DNA from: CG2-30-36-16 sp964372115
GTDB lineage: Bacteria; Bacteroidota; Ignavibacteria; Ignavibacteriales; Ignavibacteriaceae
Direction of reading: 5' to 3'
Length of the DNA stretch: 38,818 bases
NCBI GenBank assembly: GCA_964372115.1
Contig: CAYJPN010000044.1
Location: 1-38,818 of the forward strand
This document shows, one piece after another, positions 31,918 to 38,818 of the stretch (positions are counted from its first letter, which is position 1; the number at the start of each line of letters is the position of its first letter). A program made the position numbers and the translations under genes. The notes under the pieces were generated by a model. It was given only the letters and a program-made list of their open reading frames with translations, was not told the DNA's origin and did not search any database.

Positions 31918-33789
31918 TTATAAAAGTTCATCGCTTATCAATTGTTTTTCTCTGTTCAGCTCACGCAAGCGTTTCATAATGACTATTTTATCATCATCGT
32001 TTTCGGCGCGTTCCATTTCGAGATAAAAATCCTTGGCGGTTTCATCAAGAAGGGCATGTTTAAATTTGCATAAAACATCCTTTGTATATTTTTCAAGTAT
32101 GTTTTCTTTTACCTCGCCAGGGTGAAGTTCTTCCCACATTTTACTTATCGAGTATTTTTCGAGTGTAATATTTGAGATGTACTGCTGAAGTTTTTCATCT
32201 TTAATTCGTCCGATTAGCGCGCCCGCAGTTAGATCGGCATCCGCATGGTATGCCTCTGCTACTTCGTTAAAAATAGTTGCGTTTGCTTCGGATAACAGCA
32301 TCTCTTCGTTAATATGATGGACAATTAGGTCAACAACTTTTTCGCTGCCTTCAAATAATAGTTTGATCAGTTCCACTTCGAGGTTTAAAATTTGTTCGGG
32401 AACTTTTTTACCAACAGGAAGTATTTCGTCCAATACTTTTGATTCAACTGTCTCCCTTCTTTTTGCTTCAATTTGTTCAACTCTCTGCTGTCCGGCTAAA
32501 GTTTTGCGCAGTTCATCTTCAAGCAGCATTTCGCGAAGGTTAAACTTTTTAGCGATGGTCTTAATTAGTAAACTTCTTTTTAATTCATCCTGTATCAGCC
32601 CAACAGGTTTCATCAACTCGCGTATTGCTTCGGCGGTAGTGGACGGTTCATTAAACATTCCTTGCTTTTGAAAGTAATCGGTTTGATATTCGAGAAAATT
32701 CTGCGCCCGATCAATTATTTCTTCAAAAGCCTGCTTGCCGTAGGTGTTTACATAAGAGTCGGGATCTTCGCCGCCTGGCAGTGACGCAATTTTTATTTCC
32801 ATATCCCTCTGCAGCAGAAGTTCAATACTTCGCATTGCTGCCTTCATACCCGCGGCGTCGGCATCAAAAAGCAGCACAACATTTTTTGTGTAACGCGAAA
32901 GAAGCTGCACCTGTTCTTCGGTAAGCGCGGTGCCCGAAACGGCAACAACATTTTTAACGCCTGCCTGGTAGAGTGAAATAAGATCCATATAACCCTCAAC
33001 AAGTATTGCCTTATTGAGTTTCCTTATATCGTCCTTCGCGTGTGATAGTCCGTAGAGTACCCGTCCTTTTGTATAAACTATAGACTCGGGTGAGTTTAAA
33101 TATTTTGCCGCGTTTTCCCTGTTTTCTAATATTCTCCCGCCAAAGGCTATAACCCTGCCGGTTGAAGAAAATATAGGAAAAATTATTCTACCGGAAAATT
33201 TGTCGTACAATCTACCTTCATTTGTTTTCCCAATAAGTCCCAACTGTAGGGCTTTATTAAGTTTTATGTTTTTGTCGCGGGCGAAATTTATAAATGCTTC
33301 CCATGCCGGCAGTGCGTAACCGAGCCCGAAAGTTCTTATAGTGCTAAGTTTTATTTTTCTATTTTCAAAATACTTTCGGGCAGTTTCACCTTCGGGGGAG
33401 TTTAATAAATTATCCAGAAAGTAGCGGGCAGCGAGAGTATTTACATCGTACAACATCTCTTGTTCGCTTTGCCCCTCGGTTTGTTCGGTTTGCGTAACCT
33501 CAATTGTAACACCAACCTGCTTTGCAACATCCTGCACCGCTTCAATAAAAGAAATTTTTTGATAATCCATCATAAAACGGTAAACATTGCCACCGGCGTG
33601 GCAGCCGAAGCAGTGGAATATTTGCTTCTCTTCACTTACAGTAAATGAAGGTGTTTTTTCATTGTGAAAAGGGCAGAGACCGATATAATTTCGTCCTCGC
33701 TTTCTTAAGGCAACGTGGGGTGATATAAAATCGTAAATATTTGCCGCCGCGCGGATTTCTTCTATTTTTTGTTCGGGAATTACCATCAT
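31918..33789 (-). CDS. dnaG: DNA primase
   Basis: A 623-residue primase making RNA primers at the replication fork. The CHC2 zinc finger has Cys39, His42, Cys60 and Cys63 (CPFHNEKTPSF to FHCFGCHAGG). The TOPRIM core shows ILVEGYMDLISLYQAG and VVLLFDADAAGMKAA. The C-terminal helicase-binding part (about 430-623) is helical and divergent, as usual. Two adjacent ATGs (33789 and 33786) make the start ambiguous by one codon; AAAAGAAG precedes them. It does not lie in the rpsU-dnaG-rpoD arrangement seen in many bacteria. Confidence 0.96.
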   Translation of the reverse strand: MMVIPEQKIEEIRAAANIYDFISPHVALRKRGRNYIGLCPFHNEKTPSFTVSEEKQIFHCFGCHAGGNVYRFMMDYQKISFIEAVQDVAKQVGVTIEVTQTEQTEGQSEQEMLYDVNTLAARYFLDNLLNSPEGETARKYFENRKIKLSTIRTFGLGYALPAWEAFINFARDKNIKLNKALQLGLIGKTNEGRLYDKFSGRIIFPIFSSTGRVIAFGGRILENRENAAKYLNSPESIVYTKGRVLYGLSHAKDDIRKLNKAILVEGYMDLISLYQAGVKNVVAVSGTALTEEQVQLLSRYTKNVVLLFDADAAGMKAAMRSIELLLQRDMEIKIASLPGGEDPDSYVNTYGKQAFEEIIDRAQNFLEYQTDYFQKQGMFNEPSTTAEAIRELMKPVGLIQDELKRSLLIKTIAKKFNLREMLLEDELRKTLAGQQRVEQIEAKRRETVESKVLDEILPVGKKVPEQILNLEVELIKLLFEGSEKVVDLIVHHINEEMLLSEANATIFNEVAEAYHADADLTAGALIGRIKDEKLQQYISNITLEKYSISKMWEELHPGEVKENILEKYTKDVLCKFKHALLDETAKDFYLEMERAENDDDKIVIMKRLRELNREKQLISDELL

Positions 33790-34049
33790 CTTCTTTTAAA
33801 TTTTAATTTAAATATACATTTCTCCTGCTCAATTAGGAACAGATAATAAATAGTATTGCTAATTTTGTGTTTCATTTTTAATGGTTTAATACAATCTTTG
33901 TTTTACAGAAATTTAATCAAACCGATGGGTGCAAAAAATTCTTTTATATTTTTGGCAACAAAATAAATAAACAACAACATCGGCACACGAATGTTTTTGT
34001 GGCACGATAAAAAACATATAAATTACATTCATACCATCAAAGGTAATAA

Positions 34050-36041
34050 ATGACGGAATTATATAAGAGCTATTGTAACAGTTTAACAAAATACAGCAGG
34101 TACAAAACGCGCGAAGTTTTTGTCGGCGATGTTCCGCTTGGGGCAAATAACCCTGTTCGCATCCAATCGATGACTACAACCGATACAATGAATACTATAG
34201 CAACGGTTGAACAGACCATTCGTATGGCGGAAGCCGGTTGTGAATATGTAAGAATAACGGCTCCGAGTAAATTAGAAGCAGAAAATCTTGCCGAAATAAA
34301 AAAAGAATTAAAACGCCGCGGTTATAATGTTCCCCTTATCGCCGATATTCACTTTACACCCAACGCCGCCGAAATTGCCGCGCGGATTGTTGAGAAGGTA
34401 AGAGTTAACCCCGGTAATTATGCCGACAAAAAAAAGTTCGAATCAATTGAATATACGGATCAGGCATATGAAGCAGAACTTGAACGAATACGGGCAAAGT
34501 TTACACCGCTTGTAAAAATTTGCAAAGAGTACGGCACCGCGATGCGTATCGGTACAAACCACGGCTCTTTATCGGATAGAATAATGAGCCGTTACGGCGA
34601 TACCCCGCTGGGGATGGTGGAATCTGCTCTGGAATTTTTGCGTATTTGCGAAGACAATAATTACAACAATATTGTACTCAGCATGAAATCGAGCAACCCG
34701 CAGGTAATGGTTCAGGCTTACCGCTTGTTAATAAAAAAAATGGAAGAAGAAAATATGTTTTACCCGCTTCATCTCGGTGTTACCGAAGCAGGGGGCGGTG
34801 AAGACGGCAGAATAAAATCAGCGCTTGGTATAGGCGCTTTGCTTGAAGATGGTATTGGCGATACAGTACGTGTTTCACTTACCGAAGATCCCGAATTTGA
34901 AGCCCCGGTTGCTATAGCGCTTGTTAATCGGTACAAAAATAGAGATAACCACAAGCCGATAAAAGAAATCGAAAACCCGCCGTTTAACCCATACTCATAT
35001 ACAAAACGGGAAACTTTTGAAGTTAATGGCATTGGCGGTTCAAATGTTCCGCAAGTTGTTTGCGATTTTTCAAAAAAAAATATAACCGATCCGCGGGTTC
35101 TTTCTGAAATAGGCTACACATACGATGCGGAAACAGATAAATGGACATTGGGAGACATTGCGCCGGATATAATTTATTTTGGGCAAAATGTCCCGGGGTT
35201 CGCTTTGCCCGGCGCGGTTAAAGCGTTGTACGATTTTTCCGCCTGGTTACGCCTGGATGATAAATTCGGCGCTTACCCGTTTTTTACATACGACGAATAT
35301 TTAGCTGCCGAAAAAAAATCATCATTAAACTTTTTAGCGCTTGAGCTGGATGAATTAAATGATAGTGTGATTAAAAAGTTAAAAAACGACAAAACCGTTG
35401 TAGTTATATTAACTACCGGAAATACTAACGGGCTGGCTGAGCAACGCCGCTTTTTCTTTGAACTTGTAAATAATAAAATAAAAGTACCGGTTATTATAAA
35501 ACGTGACTATGATTCGCCAGACTATGACGGGCTGCGCTTATACACATCAACAGACCTCGGTGGATTATTGATAGACGGATACGGTGACGGAGTTTGGGCC
35601 GGAGTAAAAAACCTTTCGGGCGCCGTACCCGCCGAAGGAGTTTATGTTAAAAGTTTTGTTAATAAAAAAGAAAGCAAAGAAAAAATAATTAACCGGATAC
35701 TGTTCGGTATTTTGCAGGCTGCGCGCACAAGGATTTCGAAAACCGAATATATAGCATGCCCATCGTGCGGGCGTACATTATTCGATTTGCAGGAAACCAC
35801 CGAAATGATACGCCGCCGTACCGAACATTTAAAAGGAATAAAGATAGCCATTATGGGCTGTATAGTTAATGGTCCCGGCGAAATGGCAGACGCCGATTAC
35901 GGATATGTAGGCAGCGGAGTTGGAAAAATTACACTCTACAAAGGAAAAGAAATTATAAAAAGAAACATTCCAGCCGGTGGAGCTGTAAATGCTTTAATTG
36001 AAATAATAAAAGAAGATAGCAATTGGGTGGAACCAGTGTAA
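34050..36041 (+). CDS. ispG: 4-hydroxy-3-methylbut-2-enyl diphosphate synthase, long form
   Basis: A 663-residue enzyme of the MEP isoprenoid pathway, reductively opening the cyclic diphosphate. The N-terminal TIM barrel starts NPVRIQSMTTTDTMNT and includes LIADIHFTPNAA and RVNPGNYAD. The C-terminal reductase domain carries the 4Fe-4S ligands Cys570 and Cys573 (ACPSCGR) and Cys604 (GCIVNGPGE), with Glu611 the fourth ligand. The extra central domain (about 300-540) makes the three-domain form known from plants, Chlorobi and Bacteroidota; E. coli has only about 372 residues. The start follows AAAGGTAATAA. A hairpin terminator ends the transcript at 36207-36238. Confidence 0.96.
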   Translation: MTELYKSYCNSLTKYSRYKTREVFVGDVPLGANNPVRIQSMTTTDTMNTIATVEQTIRMAEAGCEYVRITAPSKLEAENLAEIKKELKRRGYNVPLIADIHFTPNAAEIAARIVEKVRVNPGNYADKKKFESIEYTDQAYEAELERIRAKFTPLVKICKEYGTAMRIGTNHGSLSDRIMSRYGDTPLGMVESALEFLRICEDNNYNNIVLSMKSSNPQVMVQAYRLLIKKMEEENMFYPLHLGVTEAGGGEDGRIKSALGIGALLEDGIGDTVRVSLTEDPEFEAPVAIALVNRYKNRDNHKPIKEIENPPFNPYSYTKRETFEVNGIGGSNVPQVVCDFSKKNITDPRVLSEIGYTYDAETDKWTLGDIAPDIIYFGQNVPGFALPGAVKALYDFSAWLRLDDKFGAYPFFTYDEYLAAEKKSSLNFLALELDELNDSVIKKLKNDKTVVVILTTGNTNGLAEQRRFFFELVNNKIKVPVIIKRDYDSPDYDGLRLYTSTDLGGLLIDGYGDGVWAGVKNLSGAVPAEGVYVKSFVNKKESKEKIINRILFGILQAARTRISKTEYIACPSCGRTLFDLQETTEMIRRRTEHLKGIKIAIMGCIVNGPGEMADADYGYVGSGVGKITLYKGKEIIKRNIPAGGAVNALIEIIKEDSNWVEPV

Positions 36042-36206
36042 AAATTTTTCCCCATTTAAAAAGCAGGTGGCTCGATAATTGATTATTGTGTAAGAATAAT
36101 ATATATTGCCCCCAACGATATGATAAGATATATATATAAGTTTTTGGTATTTGACATGATAATTTTGGCTACTGCGCAAGCACTAACAGCCTAACGATTT
36201 TTAGAA

Positions 36207-36238
36207 ATGCACTCCATTACCGGGGTGCATTTTTTTTT
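36207..36238 (+). terminator. Terminator/attenuator directly before the Nif3-family start
   Basis: Stem ATGCACTCC/GGGGTGCAT (one G-U pair) with a 6-base loop, followed by eight Ts. It ends only 4 bases before the Nif3-family ATG. It can end ispG transcripts, and would also stop any transcript started upstream of it before reaching the next gene. Confidence 0.85.
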
Positions 36239-36242
36239 ATTT

Positions 36243-37364
36243 ATGACGTGTAAAGATATAATTAAATATATTGAATACTGGGCTCCAAAAGAGACTGCCT
36301 GGCAAAAAGATAACGTTGGTCTTCAAGCCGGAGCCCCAAATAGAGAGGTGAGCAACATCCTACTCTCTCTCGAGGTAACTCCCCAGGTAGTGGAACAAGC
36401 CCTAAACAAGAATTGCAACCTCATCATCACACATCACCCTTTCATTTTTACACCAATAAAAAAATTAAACTTCGACCAAGATACCCAAGCAATCATTCTT
36501 CAAACATTAATAAAAAACAATATCACTTTATACTCGGCTCATACAAATCTCGATTTTACAAAAGACGGCGTTAGTTTTATTCTTGCAAAAAAACTTGGTT
36601 TACGAAAGATAGATTTTCTTGCACGGTTAAAATCGAACCAGGTAAAAATATCGGTTAATGTGCCGGTGGATTCTGTTGATAAAGTTGCCGATGCAATATT
36701 TGCCGCGGGCGGCGGAGTAATTGGCGAATACAGCAGGTGCAGTTTTAGGCAAAAAGGTCTCGGTACATTTTACGGCTCCGCATCGTCCAACCCGCAGACA
36801 GGCAAAAAAGAAAATTTTGAACATGTTGAAGAATTCAAATTGGAAGTTGTTGTTTATGCGTGGAAGATTGACGCGGCAGTAAAAGCATTAAGAGCGGCGC
36901 TTCCTTACGAAGAACCGGCATTTGACATAATGCCGCTTGAAAATGAAAATACAAACTACGGGGCTGGAGCTGTTGGCGAGTTTGAAACGCCGGTAAAGAT
37001 TGATGACTTTTTTGCTCAATTAAAAAAGAATTTAAAGCTTAGCAATTTTAGATATACAAAAGGCGCCGGTAAAACTGTAAAAAAAGTTGCGGTATGCGGG
37101 GGCGCGGGGAGTGATTTATTTAACGAAGCGCTTAAAGCCGGGGCTGATGTTTTTGTTACGGCGGATATTAAATACCATATTTTTCATGACGCAGTTGATA
37201 AAATTTGGCTGATAGACGCAGGACACTATGAAACCGAGATACATATTTTGGACGAAATTGAAAGAAGATTAAAACATCTTACAAAAGATAACCGCACAAA
37301 AATTTTTAAGTATAAAGGAAGTACAAATCCTATTTTATTTTATAACAAAGAAGGAGTAAATTAA
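36243..37364 (+). CDS. Nif3-family dinuclear metal-centre protein
   Basis: A 373-residue Nif3/YbgI-type protein, long form with a central inserted domain. The family start is TCKDIIKYIEYWAPKE followed by the WQKDNVGLQ motif. Metal ligands are in ITHHPFIFT (His64, His65), in the AHTNLDF strand and in the C-terminal DAGHYETE. The ATG at 36243 is chosen because the longer frame from 36207 would start inside the terminator stem. No ribosome binding site fits; the leader is TTTTTTTTATTT. The precise reaction of the family is unsettled. The zinc-ribbon gene follows after one base. Confidence 0.88.
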   Translation: MTCKDIIKYIEYWAPKETAWQKDNVGLQAGAPNREVSNILLSLEVTPQVVEQALNKNCNLIITHHPFIFTPIKKLNFDQDTQAIILQTLIKNNITLYSAHTNLDFTKDGVSFILAKKLGLRKIDFLARLKSNQVKISVNVPVDSVDKVADAIFAAGGGVIGEYSRCSFRQKGLGTFYGSASSNPQTGKKENFEHVEEFKLEVVVYAWKIDAAVKALRAALPYEEPAFDIMPLENENTNYGAGAVGEFETPVKIDDFFAQLKKNLKLSNFRYTKGAGKTVKKVAVCGGAGSDLFNEALKAGADVFVTADIKYHIFHDAVDKIWLIDAGHYETEIHILDEIERRLKHLTKDNRTKIFKYKGSTNPILFYNKEGVN

Positions 37365-37365
37365 A

Positions 37366-38088
37366 TTGTTTGATAGATTAAAAAGATTATACGAGCTTCA
37401 AGTTTTAGACGAACAGTTAGACGAATTAGAAGAACTACGCGGCGATTTGCCGAACGCAGTTGCCGCGCTTGGCGAACAGGTTAATGACTTGAAGGAAGAC
37501 ATCAAGAAAAGGGATGAGGACCGCAGGGTGTCGCTTGAAAAAAGGGAAGAAAACGAAGAGGAAATAGAAAAGCTGAAAGCCAACCAGAAAAAATTTAAAG
37601 CCCAGCTATACCAGGTTCGTAACAATAAAGAGTACGACGCGCTGACAAAGGAAATTGACCACAATGAAGTGCAGGTAAATAAACTTGAAGCCGAGAATGA
37701 TTCCCTCTCCGATTTAAGCAAATCGCTCGCGGACGAGATTGAAAGCATAAAGCCCAAATTGGAAGAACTTAAAGAAGAGTTAAAAGTAAAAGAAGCCGAT
37801 CTTAAAGAAATAGTAAAGGCTAATGAAAAAGAAGAAGCTAAATTTCTTGCAAAGCGCAAAGGATTACAGGAAAGTGTAAAAAAACCCGATTACTCAGCTT
37901 ACATGCGTATACGCAAAGCAAAAAAAGGCATTGCGGTTTCCACAATAAAACGTGCGGCTTGCAGCGGGTGCCATAATATTGTCCCCTCGCAGCGCCAGCT
38001 TGAGATACGCAGAAACAACAAACTTTTTTACTGCGAGTATTGCGGCAGAATTTTAGTTTCAGCCGAAATTGCCGAATACGTAGAATAA
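37366..38088 (+). CDS. Coiled-coil zinc-ribbon protein (DUF164/CdsZ-like)
   Basis: A 240-residue protein with a TTG start preceded by GAAGGAG. Residues about 15-175 form a long Glu/Lys/Leu-rich coiled coil. The C-terminal zinc ribbon has Cys199, Cys202, Cys223 and Cys226 (CSGCHN and YCEYCGR). Proteins of this type usually follow a Nif3-family gene, as here (one base apart), and the pair is conserved in many bacteria. A nucleic-acid or RNA-processing role is suspected. A terminator-like hairpin lies 20 bases downstream. Confidence 0.9.
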   Translation: MFDRLKRLYELQVLDEQLDELEELRGDLPNAVAALGEQVNDLKEDIKKRDEDRRVSLEKREENEEEIEKLKANQKKFKAQLYQVRNNKEYDALTKEIDHNEVQVNKLEAENDSLSDLSKSLADEIESIKPKLEELKEELKVKEADLKEIVKANEKEEAKFLAKRKGLQESVKKPDYSAYMRIRKAKKGIAVSTIKRAACSGCHNIVPSQRQLEIRRNNKLFYCEYCGRILVSAEIAEYVE

Positions 38089-38108
38089 TAAAAATTAAAA
38101 ATTGTAAA

Positions 38109-38133
38109 ACGGAGACAGCCCTGTTGTCTCCGT
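38109..38133 (+). terminator. Hairpin after the zinc-ribbon gene
   Basis: Perfect 9-bp stem ACGGAGACA/TGTCTCCGT with a 7-base loop. The following AAAGCAATTCTTTTT gives a delayed U-tract. It is the likely end of the Nif3/zinc-ribbon transcript. Confidence 0.65.
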
Positions 38134-38818
38134 AAAGCAATTCTTTTTCCGATATCCCTCCCGGTTTGTTAAAGTCCCGCTAATTTATTTTTCACCCATC
38201 ACAGATTCTAATTCCTAAAATTATAAACAAACATTATACATAGCGGCAGAACTCACCCTGCGCACCCAGAAAATATTTTTACCGACTGCTTGATTAATAA
38301 TTTTGCGCGGTTTAATTTGCGCTTGCAATTAATGTTTTAGGTTTGGAACGGGTGACTTTTGATGTATTTATTCGGTGTGGTTTTAAGTAGTAAATAATCA
38401 TTTTTTTAATAATACAGAGGGTGTATTATAAACAGTAACTATTTTCTTTTTCCTAACGGCTTCAGTGTCGTTCTTCTATCAGTTCCGCACAGCGCGGAAA
38501 ATACTCCTCTTGAAGGTTCCCGCAATTTAATATTTAATTTTAAAATCTATCTTTTAGTAATTGTTTTTATTAGCAGGGCAGATGATATTGCACAATTAAA
38601 TAACCCGGACAAACAGAGAAACAACAACAAATTACTTTTAAGAAAAGAAATTTCGCACCCGCTCCACTCAGCCACGCACTCATTCAAAACCTTCATATAC
38701 CCAAACAAAGATTCCATACATCCATTCAAAGAAGTCATTCATTCATCCAATGCCTTCATACACCCATGCAAAGATTCCATACATCCTTAGCGCGGCATAG
38801 CCGGCAACCAAAAAAATA
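38134..38818. other. Terminal 685 bases without a convincing gene
   Basis: AT-rich with local G+C patches. It has small hairpins TAATACA/TGTATTA (38410-38428) and TTCCGC/GCGGAA (38483-38499), and a tandem-type direct repeat at the end. A 63-codon minus-strand frame at 38547-38738 overlaps the repeat and has no gene-like features. It may be a region between genes that continue outside the window. Confidence 0.5.
38690..38786. repeat. Two 34-bp direct repeat copies, period 63
   Basis: Copies at 38690-38723 and 38753-38786 share CCTTCATA, ACCCA and CAAAGATTCCATACATCC, differing at three positions. The 29 bases between them, and those before the first copy, retain ATTCAAA- and CATTCATCC-like pieces, so this looks like an eroded tandem array with a 63-base period. 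63 is a multiple of three, but both strands have stops in the relevant frames. Confidence 0.8.

Noticed and set aside
34003..34010. CACGATAA before ispG as a third sigma-28 -10 element
   Set aside because: No TAAA at the required 15-base distance.
38134..38540. Possible RNase P RNA downstream of the zinc-ribbon gene
   Set aside because: The conserved GAGGAAAGTCC-type core and its pairing partner are not present on either strand.
38547..38738. 63-codon minus-strand ORF
   Set aside because: It overlaps the eroded direct repeat and shows no family features.

Overview
This window looks like chromosomal DNA from a free-living member of the Ignavibacteria or a relative on the Bacteroidota/Chlorobi branch. 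That placement is inference. It rests on low G+C, AT-rich spacers, a long three-domain IspG, an OmpA protein with thrombospondin type-3 repeats, DUF4252 proteins beside an ECF sigma factor, and a flagellin, which is uncommon in Bacteroidota proper. No rRNA, tRNA, CRISPR array, transposase or phage gene was found.

Layout. 1-1300 is accessory and decayed: the tail of a probable toxin-like gene, a small membrane protein overlapping it, a G+C-richer segment full of hairpins, and a minus-strand fragment resembling the C-terminus of a type II secretion or type IV pilus protein. 1300-4000 holds a DJ-1/PfpI protein, a solitary flagellin and an ArsC/Spx-like protein, with three copies of a palindromic repeat. 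4000-9600 holds Tex, a TPR sensor kinase, and a cysteine-rich ferredoxin paired with a Tat-type lipoprotein. 9800-16400 holds OmpA, a Kef-type antiporter, a beta-CASP nuclease and a secreted C1 peptidase. 16900-19100 is a minus-strand operon of ECF sigma factor, membrane anti-sigma candidate and two DUF4252-like envelope proteins. 19200-20550 holds pirin and YceI. 20800-28600 is mostly glycogen metabolism (glgP and malQ) with a divergent TrpF homologue, a VOC protein, a DUF3298 protein, a TerB protein and a small outer-membrane barrel. 28600-38100 is housekeeping: speA, dnaG, ispG, a Nif3-family gene and a coiled-coil zinc-ribbon gene, plus a degenerate receiver protein. The last 730 bases carry no convincing gene.

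How the genes fit together. Glycogen phosphorylase and 4-alpha-glucanotransferase together would mobilise stored glucan. The sigma, anti-sigma and DUF4252 genes look like one self-regulated envelope-response unit, with an ECF-type promoter motif (TGTAAC-N17-CGTC) just upstream. The flagellin and the TPR kinase each have an upstream match to the flagellar sigma-28 promoter pattern with the canonical 15-base spacing, which suggests joint control with motility.

Most of the window is ordinary core genome. The observations most worth following are the two sigma-28-like promoters, the sigma/DUF4252 unit, the 13-cysteine ferredoxin with its Tat lipoprotein, the TrpF homologue lacking its phosphate loop, the terminator abutting the Nif3-family start codon, and nested inverted repeats in the 567-base gap at 28886-29452. 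No single clear-cut new defence or mobile system is evident.
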